DNA of 64,000 bases from Epiperipatus broadwayi (GCA_028023455.1 JAQFVV010006732.1:250001-314000); one strand, 5' to 3'. Counted from the first letter of the stretch, positions 17,544-28,658 are shown. Made by a program: numbers and translations. The notes: a model not told the origin generated them from the letters alone.

Positions 17544-17706
17544 TGTAATGGTAAGGTTCGATATATACCCGGATGTTCCAGCCCGCAAATACATTTGAAC
17601 ACACAAATCAACTTTAACAATCAGCTGGTTTGTCCACACCAACTTACTTCCAATCTAAAAGTGCTGGTGTACCTATCTGCCATCTCTCAAAGTTGACAGT
17701 GCCAAA
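17544..17706 (-). mobile_element. Leader-like remnant next to the outer end of A's left LTR
   Basis: Read on the - strand, this sequence starts exactly at the LTR end (TTGCA) with TTTGGCACTGTCAACTTTGA. That matches the start of A's own leader at the other LTR (TCTGGCGCTATCAACTGTGG) at most positions. A solo target site should not look like a primer-binding region. The LTR at 17707-20152 therefore appears to be followed by the beginning of a second internal region, as in an LTR-interior-LTR-interior array made by recombination, cut off at the (AT)n beside element C. Confidence 0.55.
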
Positions 17707-20152
17707 TGCAACAAACCGATCCATCCACATATATAGGTGAAAGAGAGCAAGCTCGCATCTAACTACTGTTGGACCTAGGGTCTTCATGTAGGATGCTAGA
17801 TATAAAATGATGAAATACCTGACTCATGATTACATCCATCTTCAACAGACTAGCCTAAGCATCATCCACTAAATCTACATGCAATCCAAATCAGTTCACC
17901 TCATATCTTACTACTCTTTCCAAAACCGTTGCCTCAGATATTCGAACTCAGGAAGAAATTGCATTCGACTCTTTTAACAGGTATGTATCTATGCATACTC
18001 TTAATCAATGACTAAACAATACATCCTATCTATCAAATAAAATAATAACCTGTATTTACTGTTCTCTCCCATGCTTATGAAACAATAATGTGGATGTGTA
18101 CATGTTTAAAAACCTAGGCCATTAAATGCAATGTAAGTACTTAATTGAATGTAAATGCTGGATCAACATATCTACAGAGATCTTGTTAATTTAGAAAACT
18201 TCATAATATTTATTTACAAACAAAAATAGGATATATTTAAACAAATTCTTAAACAATTTAGAAAAGCAAAGAAAATTTCTATATAGAAAAATATTTAAAA
18301 GAATCTCAATAAAGAAAAATATATAAAGAATGATGCCCATAAATTACTTGGATGTCTATATGTATTTACAGTTTCCATGTTTATTATGATAATAATGAAA
18401 AAATGATTAATTCACAATGAGATTACCAACTCTAAGTAAATTTAACTGCAACCTCAGATATAATAATCGTGAAAAAATATAATGATAACACAACACAGAA
18501 TATGATAGAACATAAGATAAAGAATACTATTTTTAAAAAAAAATGTTAGTCATTTATTCAATTTATCTTAAGAAATATTAGTAACATATATATATATATA
18601 ATTAGTCGTGTCATGAGGTACATATTTTACATCAGTGGCTTTTTAAAAAAAATAATAATAATAATAAATCTCTTACCGTAAAATAGCCTAGTGAAGCACT
18701 TAATTGTTTGTGCATATTTCCATCTCACATCTGTCAGTAGAAAGTACATCATCTAAACTTTATTAAAAAAATAAACTTTTCAACCTATCCCCTCTTCCCC
18801 CTTACTCTCTTGCTATTTTCCCATATTGGATTGTTCCCTCTATATAATTAGCAATCGCTTTTTCCAAATATAAAATGAGATAAAAATTAAAAACAAAAAA
18901 ATACAAATTAATATAAAAAAATAAAATAAAACATAATTTACAATTTTCCTTTATACAAAGTCCTTACGGTTGATGTATTTTGTTAAATAAATGTTGGTAG
19001 AACTCCAGCTTGATTTACAGAGCATCCTGATGTATTTCAGTGGGCAGTCTGTGTGTAGTTAGGTGTATTATTCATCCCATAGATTTTTATCCGATGTAAA
19101 TGTCAACTGCTCAGGCAATCAGACTGTAGGCAGTCACATCTTGATATTTTTATATGGTCATAGTTGTTAGGAATAATGCTTCAACCCGACACAGTTTTGC
19201 TCTTTAGCCAAAATATTTCATGCTTGAACTATATATATATATATACAACTTTACATAAATTTATAGACTAATAAAATATTTTTATAGAGAATAAAACTTA
19301 ACTGTTTTAATTTCTTTGTTTCCAGTTTCTTTTAAACAAACATTAGGTTACTTTTCTTTTTTTAAAAATTTGAATTAATAATGATTTCCACTTCTCTATC
19401 GGATAAATCAGATTAATGTTTCATCTATTTTTTTTTTATTCGAATGTTGAATTAATTAATAAAAATTGTCTATTTTGTAGAACAATATAAAAATATAATT
19501 CTTCTGATCTAACTAGCTTGACTGATCTCTTTTGCCAACAGAAAAAAAAAAAAAAGATGATTTTTTAATTGTTTCCTTTTTATCTTGGCGCTATTTCTAT
19601 TATTTGAAATTCCTTTTTATCTTGGCGCTATTTCTATTATTTGAAAACAAGCGTTTCAGCTTTAATTTTTTTTTTTTTTTTACATCGATTCATTAAAAAA
19701 AAATAATGCATGTTCTAAAATAAATTTATAATATTTTTATCTCACTTACATTTGAAATATTGATTTATCTTTTACTGTTATAATTATTTGTTTTTTATGT
19801 AAGTCATTGTCAATTTGATTAACACAACACAAACAATCAACATATATATATATATATAACTATGTATAACTTTTTTTTATTAAGATTGGCATTTTCTTAG
19901 TAATAAAATTGTATTACTAATAAATATATTGGGTATTTTTTTTTTATAAGTCAATTATCCATCATTAATAACTACTTAGTAAGTAGTTATTCCACTGTTT
20001 AGAAAAAAAAAATATAGAAAAATATAAAAACATTATCAAAAAGTGTCCTAGCAAAATCATTTTATTTTTCTACCTGCCAATAAAAAAAAAAAAAATATAT
20101 TATTTCAGATTGCTTAGGTAGGTTGTTGGATAGCGATTTTTAGATACCTACA
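17707..20152 (-). mobile_element. Element A, 3' LTR (2.4 kb)
   Basis: This is a direct repeat of 34538-36930. On the - strand it begins TGTAGGTATCTAAAA, just after a polypurine tract, and ends ACCGGTTTGTTACA-like (here GGTTTGTTGCA). The two copies differ by many substitutions and small indels, so the element is older than B and C. This copy carries a 37-bp tandem duplication (19573-19609 and 19610-19646, containing CTTGGCGCTATTTC) that the other LTR lacks. It contains C-rich (18780-18810) and A/T-rich blocks and no coding sequence. Confidence 0.85.
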
Positions 20153-20174
20153 CAATTCCCCTCCCCTACACAAG
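20153..20174 (-). other. Element A polypurine tract
   Basis: On the - strand the sequence reads GTAGGGGAGGGGAATTG immediately before the LTR start TGTAGG. Its position and composition are those of an LTR-retrotransposon plus-strand primer. It is what orients element A on the - strand independently of its coding regions. Confidence 0.85.
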
Positions 20175-20385
20175 ATTAAAATTTTGCTTGTAACTCAAAA
20201 TTTTATTGATTATAAAGCATGTACATTTTGGGTATATTAAACTCTCTTGATATCTATGAAAAATCACAACACTGACTTTCTCCCCTTTCTTTCAATCTCT
20301 CAATTTCAAATACCTGTCCTGGCATTCCCTCTCTCAACAATTATATATCATTCCAAGTGAGAACCTATCTTAGGGCAATATATAT
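20175..20385 (-). other. Element A internal 3' untranslated end
   Basis: This sequence lies between A's polypurine tract and the insertion point of element B. It has no ORF. It ends in CAATATATAT, the AT run into which B is inserted. It rejoins the rest of A at 28095. Confidence 0.65.
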
Positions 20386-20994
20386 TGAAACAGATATTCT
20401 GTTCCTCATATAAATATTCAAAAGATTCCCCCTCCATTCAAAAATGTCTAGCGTGATTCAGTCTAATTGGGAACGCAATAAAGCTGTGAGTTGTTAAAAA
20501 AAAAATCATATTTTTAATTTTGTGATTGATGGATTTGAACAAAATGTTATATCGTCTTATTTTATTTTTTTTTTTATCTGTCTCGATAAAAGAAAAAGAA
20601 ATTAATTATCCAATCATTAAAAAGAAAGAAAAAAGATACTTGAGTTAAACTGAGGCAGTATTCAAATTAGGCACGTCGTTAAAAAAAAAAAAAAAAAAAA
20701 AAACTTTCGTCTTACACAGAGAAGCAGAACATATTGAATTTTTTTTTTAAAAAAAGAAAGTGTATTACTTAATCCTTTTGACAAATTAAAATATAGCTTT
20801 AACTAAACGTGAAAATGGAAAAAGAAAACTTTGCTAGAGGAATTATAATAACAATGGGGTAATTTAGCGGCTTCACTCTCTCCACGCTGTGCCATGACTT
20901 TCCATTGATGAAATAACCCGCCTTCTTTTGAGTAAAATGGACTGCAAAACTGGAAGGTAATTATGTTATAAGAATGTTTAGACACCTTTACCAT

Positions 20995-21310
20995 GAATTA
21001 TAAATTGACATCATGAAATATCTACATAAAAATTATTTTTATAAAATATTAAAATATTTTTATCATATGTTATAAAGTGAAGTTATGAAACGGTTGCATA
21101 CATTTTGTTTAATAAAGTATTAAGACATCTTTACCATACGTTATAAAGTGAAGTTATGAAATAATTACATAGAGTTTATTTTATAAAATATTAAAACATT
21201 TTTATCATACGTTATAAAGTGAAGTTATAAAATGGTTGCATGGGATTTATTTTGTAAAATATTAAAACATGTTTATCATACGTTATAAAATGAAGTTACG
21301 AAATGGTTAT
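20995..21310. repeat. ~71-bp tandem repeat in B 5' LTR
   Basis: The motif GTTATAAAGTGAAGTTATGAAA recurs with small changes about every 70 bp (near 21068, 21139, 21210, 21283), each time followed by a GGTT-type block and a TAAAATATTAAAACAT block. The same array is present in the 3' LTR (26240-26560). A second, longer-period repeat (GAGTTTATGTGTAAGAATATAC and GATAAATGCTCCACAAGCC blocks) follows to about 21830. Confidence 0.8.
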
Positions 21311-21849
21311 ACGCAAATTTATTTATAAAAATATTTGAACGTATTTACTATATGGATTAAAAAATGCTTTAATTGCATACTACTTCTATCTGAGTAATGT
21401 AACAGAACTTATGTGTATGAATATACTGTTATATTTGATTAAATTAGAAATGCTTCAATTACTAAATGATAAATGCTCCACAAGCCAAACAGAGTTTATG
21501 TGTAAGAATATACTTCTATATTTGGCTAAATTATAAATGCCTCAATTATCAAATGATAAATGCTCTACAAACCAAGAATTGTTGAGTTCAAATGTCTACC
21601 AATCGGTAATAATTCATAAAATGATGAAATGCTCTATAAATCATAAATACTTGACTGCTTCTAAGCTTCTTATAATGTAACAGAGTTTATGTATAAGAAT
21701 ATACTTTTATATTTGACTAAATTATAAATGCTTTAATTACCAAATGATGAATACTCCACAAGCCAAGAATCGCTGAGTTTAAATGTTTACCAATCGGTAA
21801 TAATTCATAAAATAACAAAATGTTATATAAATCATAAATGCTTAACTAT

Positions 21850-22750
21850 TTCCAAGCTTTCTCTCATAAATGAATTCAAAACAAACTATTGTTGGATTGG
21901 AATATTTCCAAGCTTTTTCTCATAAATGAATTCAAAATGAACTATTGTTGAATTAGAATATTTCCAAGCTTCTTCTCATAAATGGATTCAAAATGAATTA
22001 TTGTTAAATTAGAATATTTCCAAGCTTCTTCTCATAAATGGATTCAAAATGAATTATTGTTGAATTAGAATATTTCCAAGCTTCTTCTCATAAATGGATT
22101 CAAAATGAATTATTGTTGAATTAGAATATTTCCAAACTTTTTCTCATAAATGGATTCAAAATGAATTATTGTTGAATTAGAATATTTCCAAGCTTCTTCT
22201 CATAAATGGATTCAAAATGAATTATTGTTGAATTAGAATATTTCCAAGCTTCTTCTCATAAATGGATTCAAAATGAATTATTGTTGAATTAGAATATTTC
22301 CAAGCTTCTTCTCATAAATGGATTCAAAATGAATTATTGTTGAATTAGAATATTTCCAAGCTTCTTCTCATAAATGAATTCAAAACAAACTATTGTTGGA
22401 TTGGAATATTTCCAAACTTTTTCTCATAAATGAATTCAAAATGAACTTTGTTAATTAGAATATTTCCAAGCTTCTTCTCATAAATGGATTCAAAATGAAT
22501 TATTGTTAAATTAGAATATTTCCAAGCTTCTTCTCATAAATGGATTCAAAATGAATTATTGTTGAATTAGAATATTTCCAAGCTTCTTCTCATAAATGGA
22601 TTCAAAATGAATTATTGTTGAATTAGAATATTTCCAAGTTTTTTCTCATAAATGAATTCAAAATGAACTATTGTTGAATTAGAATGTTTCCAAGCTTCTT
22701 CTAATAAATGAATTCAAAATGAACTATTATTGAATTGACTATTTCCAAGC
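21850..22750. repeat. 56-bp minisatellite in B 5' LTR, about 16 copies
   Basis: The unit contains TTTCCAAGCTTCTTCTCATAAATGGATTC and an AATGAATTATTGTTGAATTAG part, and repeats with a 56-bp period. Most copies are nearly identical. A minority carry CAAACTATTGTTGGATTGG or TTTTTCTC variants. The matching array in the 3' LTR has about 8 copies (27090-27550). The 452-bp length difference between the LTRs is almost exactly 8 units. Confidence 0.95.
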
Positions 22751-23273
22751 TTTTTCTCATAATTGAATTTGTAAATGAACTATTGATAAAAAAAAGGAAC
22801 TGCTTCTAACTCTTTTATAAGTAAAATAAAAAATGAGTTATCATGTGGATAGAAGTGAATTTCGTTAGAAATTGCAAATTAATTGTTATTTAATAAATTT
22901 TTTTTTGTTACCAAAAATTAAATTGGTTATCCAGTTGTCCAGTTTTGTTTATTTATCGCATCACTCACCAATTATAGCACTGGTTCATGAGAATCTCATG
23001 CCTTCTGAGCTACGTCTGACATAACTAGACCTTGGCAAGTCAGGTTGTAGTGAGACGGAACTCTAATGGCGCTGTTTGGAAAACCAAACATATAAATGTT
23101 TAGATGTTCACAGTCTCTATGGTACTACATCCTCTGATGAGCAGGAAATATTGTTGTAGGAGGCATTAACATCTGCATTAGGAATGTCAATTGATAGTTC
23201 CTTCCTACAGCATGCTCATCAGAAAATTGTTACAACTGATGTGATAAAAGGGTTGTACGCGGGTCCGGTTACA

Positions 23274-23627
23274 TTTGGCTTCCAACTGTGAGGCTTTATC
23301 CAGCTAGCCTAACCATAGGCACCTATTACATTGTCACCTTACTGTGAGGCCTTATCTGGCATAGGCCGGTTAATTTGCCACCCTATTGTGAGGTCCGATC
23401 TAGCTAGCCTACTCATAGGTATAAGCAGATCACGATTCTGTGATATGAACAGTGCATATGATGTAGTGATGTAATTTGTTCAGGAAGGTTAAAAAAATAA
23501 AAGTTTAAAAGAAAAACAAAACAAAAATGAATGGCATAAAGAATGAAACAGGCATTTCAAAGAAGATGGAGTAAGGTCATGGTGTGGATGGAGAGAGAAG
23601 CTTACTGATTCAGAAAACAAAGGAGAA
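23274..23627 (+). other. Element B leader with three primer-site-like repeats
   Basis: Directly after the LTR comes TTTGGCTTCCAACTGTGAGG, which resembles a lysine-tRNA primer-binding site (TGGCGCCCAAC-GTGGGG type) imperfectly. The motif then recurs as CACCTTACTGTGAGG (ending 23349) and GCCACCCTATTGTGAGG (ending 23393). These are interleaved with CTAGCCTAACCATAGG (23304-23320) and CTAGCCTACTCATAGG (23404-23419). The first copy is in the right place to be the primer site. The others are degenerate duplicates or leader signals. Confidence 0.55.
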
Positions 23628-24599
23628 ATGGTAAACATGGAGGCTCAAAAAACAGAAAAGATAGCTATGATAGCTCAGATAATAGAAATTATAAAAGCAG
23701 ACCAAAAGAAAAGAGACAAACAAAGAGAAGAAGATATCAAACAGAGAGAAGAAGATAACCAAAAAACAGATAAACAAAGAGAAGAATATAACCAAAAATG
23801 GGATAAACAAAGAGAAGAAGATAACCAAAAATGGGATAAACAAAGAGAAGAAGATATCAAACAAAGAGAAGAATATAACCAAAAATGGGATAAACAAAGA
23901 GAAGAAGATATCAAACAAAGAGAAGAATATAACAAGCAAGCAATAGAAGCAAACCAAAGAATAGAAAAACGAATTAAAGAAGCATTCAAAAATCAGAATG
24001 AAAAGTTAAACCAGTTGATAAAGGAAATAATTCAACCTAAAAAATTGGATGAGGAGGAAACTTTGGAATTTCCAACCAAAGATATTTTAAAGGAATCACA
24101 AATTGAATATCCTATTACTGATGAAGCAAAATTTGAGATTGTTAAAAAGGAAGAAATTGAAATTACAAAGAGTGATCTTGAAATTGTTGGTCTACCTTCA
24201 GAAAAAAGTCTGATTGTGGAATATGCCTTTAAAATTGAAAAGAAAGAAGTATATGCAGAAGCTGAAAATGAAATAGTATCGAACACAGCAAAAGAGTTTC
24301 AAACGGATGAAAATGAATCTAATAAAGCAAAATTAAAATCTTCTAATCTTCAAGAAGATGAAAAACATGAAAATGAACATAATCGAAAACTTAATTCTCA
24401 TATAACTAAGGAACTGTCCAATATAGAAGAAAATGTTTCAGAAAAATTGTCTGATATATGCTATGAAATAGTAACAGAGATAGAGAAAGAAATCATAAAA
24501 TGGAAAGAAAAGTGTGTTAGTCCTCAGCCATATATAAAAATTATAAACAAAAGCTTAATAAACTCAAATCAAAAATTGAGTATAGAAAAAAATATATAA
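23628..24599 (+). CDS. Element B ORF1, repetitive coiled-coil (Gag-like) protein
   Basis: An intact 323-residue frame starts at an ATG (GAGAAATGG context). Residues about 27-100 are repeats built on KQREEDIKQREEYNQKWD. They are extremely rich in K, E, Q, R and D and predicted to form a long charged coiled coil. The rest (about 110-323) is lysine- and glutamate-rich without a recognisable capsid, zinc-knuckle or protease motif. Its place, first ORF after an LTR leader, and its coiled-coil N-terminus match the Gag-position proteins of elements A and C. I do not recognise a family by sequence. Absence of in-frame stops, in an element whose LTRs are nearly identical, suggests it was functional recently. 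It ends at a slippery-type heptamer and a stop, with ORF2 in the -1 frame. Confidence 0.65.
   Translation: MVNMEAQKTEKIAMIAQIIEIIKADQKKRDKQREEDIKQREEDNQKTDKQREEYNQKWDKQREEDNQKWDKQREEDIKQREEYNQKWDKQREEDIKQREEYNKQAIEANQRIEKRIKEAFKNQNEKLNQLIKEIIQPKKLDEEETLEFPTKDILKESQIEYPITDEAKFEIVKKEEIEITKSDLEIVGLPSEKSLIVEYAFKIEKKEVYAEAENEIVSNTAKEFQTDENESNKAKLKSSNLQEDEKHENEHNRKLNSHITKELSNIEENVSEKLSDICYEIVTEIEKEIIKWKEKCVSPQPYIKIINKSLINSNQKLSIEKNI
24587..24593 (+). other. Candidate -1 frameshift site A AAA AAT
   Basis: In the ORF1 frame the heptamer reads A|AAA|AAT and is followed one codon later by the ORF1 stop (24597-24599). A -1 slip here would enter the open frame that continues to 25048. The X XXY YYZ form suits retroelement -1 frameshifting. 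I cannot judge a downstream pseudoknot by eye, and an ordinary indel in the A7 run would look the same. Confidence 0.35.
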
Positions 24600-25048
24600 A
24601 GACAGTTATTAAAAATATAGTTGCTTACGCAGGAAAAGACACCAAAAAGGAATCTGAAAACTCGGGATTTATCAGTGTGAAAGAAATTAAACAACAAGAA
24701 ACCTTTGCAAATACCAAAAAAATAATTACTATGGCAGAAGAACCATTTAAAAAGAAACTTTTATATAAAAATGAAGTACCACCATGGAAGAGGAACAGGA
24801 GAAAATTCACAGATGGTGTTCATGGTCCATATCGGATGCGTATAATTAGAAGATCAAACAGTAACAATGATCTCCAAAGAAAATACAGAAGTGAAGAAGC
24901 AAAACATCACAGTAATGTTAAACATGATAAATTTTCAACAAAGAGACGATCCAGAAGTATGTCACCTCATAATACAAAAGAGGACTATAGGAGAACTGAT
25001 CATGATCCTCAGTCTCCCAAAACAGGTTGCAGTTATAATTCAGAATAA
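24600..25048 (+). CDS. Element B ORF2, basic Arg/Ser/Lys-rich protein or extension of ORF1
   Basis: This frame is open from the end of ORF1 (-1 relative to it) to a stop at 25046-25048, about 149 codons. The first conventional ATG is MAEEPFKKK at about 24731. The C-terminal half is strongly basic and Arg/Ser-rich (RNRRKF, RIIRRSNS, TKRRSRSMSPH), compatible with an RNA-binding nucleocapsid-like tail. There is no CCHC knuckle. It may be made as an ORF1-ORF2 frameshift fusion, so that a coiled-coil Gag would gain a nucleic-acid-binding end, or from its internal ATG. Function is inferred from composition only. Confidence 0.5.
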
Positions 25049-25620
25049 AATAGAGATAGCTGATGGAAAAGGGTTTGTGAGTGTGGTGTAGTGATGCATG
25101 AACTTGTGTTTTTCATGTTGAGATGGTGGATGATTGAGCAGAGCTGCTTGGATGCATTGTGTTATGATGCTCTGAAGTATATGCTCGGCACTATCCAGAC
25201 CTGGATGTTGTGCTTCAAGAGTAGTCCAGCAGTGCGTATATATAGGTCTCATGTATAGGCCTTGGTCTCATGGATAGGCCAAATGATAGCCCCTAAGACT
25301 CACCAAAGCTGAGCAGGGTTGGTTGAGTGCCAAATTGATTTTTTTTTCTCTGGCTCCTATTCTTGGTTGGATGATACTTCTAGGTACAAGAGAGGTAGTG
25401 CTTAAAAATGAGATATTTTCTCGTGACGTCATGAGGCGGTGTGTACTGGTAGTTTGTGCTTGGCCATCTACTTATCCTGGCATTGGAGGCTATGGTTCAT
25501 GTATTCACTTTTCCAGCTCATCTTACCTATTCATCAGCATATCCAAAACCAGGCAGTACTGAGAAATAATGTGTATAGTATATGGAATGAAATCGTATTT
25601 CCAGGCGATTTCATCCCAAA
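25049..25620 (+). other. Element B 3' untranslated interior
   Basis: No convincing coding sequence. There is a short direct repeat TCTCATG-ATAGGCC at about 25249 and 25267. Short frames here lack coding character. No protease, RT, RNase H or integrase motif is found anywhere between B's LTRs. Confidence 0.6.
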
Positions 25621-25636
25621 ATTTGGTGAGGGGTAA
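25621..25636 (+). other. Element B polypurine tract
   Basis: ATTTGGTGAGGGGTAA immediately precedes the TGAAACAG start of the 3' LTR. It is purine-rich and correctly placed. Confidence 0.75.
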
Positions 25637-28072
25637 TGAAACAGATATTCTGTTCCTCATATAAATATTCAAAAGATTCCCCCTCCATTCAAAAATGTCT
25701 AGCATGATTCAGTCTAATTGGGAACGCAATAAAGCTGTGAGTTGTTAAAAAAAAAATCATATTTTTAATTTTGTGATTGATGGATTTGAACAAAATGTTA
25801 TATCGTCTTATTTTTTTTTTTTTTTATCTGTCTCGATAAAAGAAAAAGAAATTAATTATCCAATCATTAAAAAGAAAGAAAAAAGATACTTGAGTTAAAC
25901 TGAGGCAGTATTCAAATTAGGCACGTCGTTAAAAAAAAAAAAAAAAACTTTCGTCTTACACAGAGAAGCAGAACATATTGAATTTTTTTTTTAAAAAAAA
26001 AGAAAGTGTATTACTTAATCCTTTTGACAAATTAAAATATAGCTTTAACTAAACGTGAAAATGGAAAAAGAAAACTTTGCTAGAGGAATTATAATAACAA
26101 TGGGGTAATTTAGCGGCTTCACTCTCTCCACGCTGTGCCATGACTTTCCATTGATGAAATAACCCGCCTTCTTTTGAGTAAAATGGACTGCAAAACTGGA
26201 AGGTAATTATGTTATAAGAATGTTTAGACACCTTTACCATGAATTATAAATTGACATCATGAAATATCTACATAAAAATTATTTTTATAAAATATTAAAA
26301 TATTTTTATCATATGTTATAAAGTGAAGTTATGAAACGGTTGCATACATTTTGTTTAATAAAGTATTAAGACATCTTTACCATACGTTATAAAGTGAAGT
26401 TATGAAATAATTACATAGAGTTTATTTTATAAAATATTAAAACATCTTTATCATACGTTATAAAGTGAAGTTATAAAATGGTTGCGTGGGATTTATTTTG
26501 TAAAATATTAAAACATGTTTATCATACGTTATAAAATGAAGTTACGAAATGGTTATACGCAAATTTATTTATAAAAATATTTGAACGTATTTACTATATG
26601 GATTAAAAAATGCTTTAATTGCATACTACTTCTATCTGAGTAATGTAACAGAACTTATGTGTATGAATATACTGTTATATTTGATTAAATTAGAAATGCT
26701 TCAATTACTAAATGATAAATGCTCCACAAGCCAAACAGAGTTTATGTGTAAGAATATACTTCTATATTTGGCTAAATTATAAATGCCTCAATTATCAAAT
26801 GATAAATGCTCTACAAACCAAGAATTGTTGAGTTCAAATGTCTACCAATCGGTAATAATTCATAAAATGATGAAATGCTCTATAAATCATAAATACTTGA
26901 CTGCTTCTAAGCTTCTTATAATGTAACAGAGTTTATGTATAAGAATATACTTTTATATTTGACTAAATTATAAATGCTTTAATTACCAAATGATGAATAC
27001 TCCACAAGCCAAGAATCGCTGAGTTTAAATGTTTACCAATCGGTAATAATTCATAAAATAACAAAATGTTATATAAATCATAAATGCTTAACTATTTCCA
27101 AGCTTTTTCTCATAAATGAATTCAAAACAAACTATTGTTGGATTGGAATATTTCCAAGCTTTTTCTCATAAATGAATTCAAAACAAACTATTGTTGGATT
27201 GGAATATTTCCAAGCTTCTTCTCATAAATGGATTCAAAATGAATTATTGTTGAATTAGAATATTTCCAAGCTTCTTCTCATAAATGGATTCAAAATGAAT
27301 TATTGTTAAATTAGAATATTTCCAAGCTTCTTCTCATAAATGGATTCAAAATGAATTATTGTTGAATTAGAATATTTCCAAGCTTCTTCTCATAAATGGA
27401 TTCAAAATGAATTATTGTTGAATTAGAATATTTCCAAGTTTTTTCTCATAAATGAATTCAAAATGAACTATTGTTGAATTAGAATGTTTCCAAGCTTCTT
27501 CTAATAAATGAATTCAAAATGAACTATTATTGAATTGACTATTTCCAAGCTTTTTCTCATAATTGAATTTGTAAATGAACTATTGATAAAAAAAAAGGAA
27601 CTGCTTCTAACTCTTTTATAAGTAAAATAAAAATGAGTTATCATGTGGATAGAAGTGAATTTCGTTAGAAATTGCAAATTAATTGTTATTTAATAAATTT
27701 TTTTTGTTACCAAAAATTAAATTGGTTATCCAGTTGTCCAGTTTTGTTTATTTATCGCATCACTCACCAATTATAGCACTGGTTCATGAGAATCTCATGC
27801 CTTCTGAGCTACGTCTGACATAACTAGACCTTGGCAAGTCAGGTTGTAGTGAGACGGAACTCTAATGGCGCTGTTTGGAAAACCAAACATATAAATGTTT
27901 AGATGTTCACAGTCTCTATGGTACTACATCCTCTGATGAGCAGGAAATATTGTTGTAGGAGGCATTAACATCTGCATTAGGAATGTCAATTGATAGTTCC
28001 TTCCTACAGCATGCTCATCAGAAAATTGTTACAACTGATGTGATAAAAGGGTTGTATGCGGGTCCGGTTACA
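25637..28072 (+). mobile_element. Element B, 3' LTR (2.4 kb)
   Basis: It is the partner of 20386-23273, TGAAACAG to GGTTACA. It is shorter than the 5' LTR by about eight 56-bp units (27090-27550 here). It is followed at once by an AT tract (28073-28095). The 5' LTR is preceded by AATATATAT, compatible with an ATAT-type target duplication inside an AT run. Confidence 0.88.
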
Positions 28073-28095
28073 ATATATATATATATATATATATA
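28073..28095. repeat. (AT)n tract at the B integration site
   Basis: A dinucleotide tract abuts the 3' end of B. Together with the AT run before 20386 it is the reconstructed target in element A. Confidence 0.9.
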
Positions 28096-28436
28096 TTGCT
28101 GTTTAATTTTATGGTATGAACCTGACCATATATGTATCTCTATAATAGATGATACATATGTTTGTTTACTAATCTCTCTCCTGCTCTTTTTAGAGACTTA
28201 ATGGATTTTGAGGACTACGTGAACTAGAGTATCCATTTCCATATGTGAATTGACTCAAAAAATGGGGTCAGTTCTAAGGTATACCAGTATGTCTACTGAA
28301 GCATACCCTCATAAATACAATAATTTAATTATTATAACCCTACCAATATTTTTTTTTGATGTTCTCTCACTTTTCTTAACTTTATTATCATTTCTACTGC
28401 TAACTATTAGTTGGTTATGAAAGTATTTATTTCATA
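28096..28436 (-). other. Element A internal sequence downstream of integrase
   Basis: This non-coding stretch lies between the stop of A's integrase tail and the B insertion. It continues into 20175-20385 on the other side of B, making roughly 550 bp of 3' untranslated interior for A. Confidence 0.5.
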
Positions 28437-28658
28437 CTATTCTATAGATTGACCAAGATCTGGTTTCAATATTCTTGCATTGTATGTATTTCTCATTTCT
28501 CCCTTTACATCTACCCAAAAAGCATTAGGACCTGCTTGTTTTACTATAGTATAAGGTCCTTCATATTGTAAGTACAATTTTTGATAATTATTTTCATATG
28601 GTTTACTTACATGAGGCTTTTTTATTAATACCCTATCACCTACTATAAACATATACAT
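28437..28658 (-). pseudogene. Element A integrase C-terminal domain (GPY/F module)
   Basis: The frame encodes GDRVLIKKP, then YEGPYTIVKQAGPNAFWVD and ARILKPDLGQ before the stop. The YEGPY block is the GPY/F module that ends many Ty3/Gypsy integrases and aids DNA binding and oligomerisation. It is separated from the core by stops and shifts near 28660-28800. Element D carries the same tail (ILKP-FGQ, ending at 42003). Confidence 0.8.

Larger units (their letters stand above)
20386..23273 (+). mobile_element. Element B, 5' LTR (2.9 kb)
   Basis: It begins TGAAACAGATATTCTG and ends GGTCCGGTTACA, with a second near-identical copy at 25637-28072. The two copies differ mainly in the number of 56-bp repeats and at scattered sites, several of them CpG/TpG (for example CTAGCGTG versus CTAGCATG, and TACGCGGG versus TATGCGGG). 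The upstream portion is packed with tandem repeats (see 20995-21310 and 21850-22750). A short antisense ORF at 20803-20994 is identical in both LTRs but has no recognisable features. Confidence 0.88.

Noticed and set aside
20803-20994. A 63-codon antisense frame identical in both B LTRs
   Set aside because: Same reason: LTR copies are nearly identical. No motif or independent support for coding.
21850-22750. CRISPR-like look of the regular 56-bp repeats
   Set aside because: The whole unit repeats with no unique spacers, and it lies in an LTR of an animal retrotransposon; it is a minisatellite.
23610-23989. Long antisense frames rich in Phe, Ser and Leu opposite B ORF1
   Set aside because: They are the mirror of the repetitive KQREE coding repeats on the + strand and have no features of their own.
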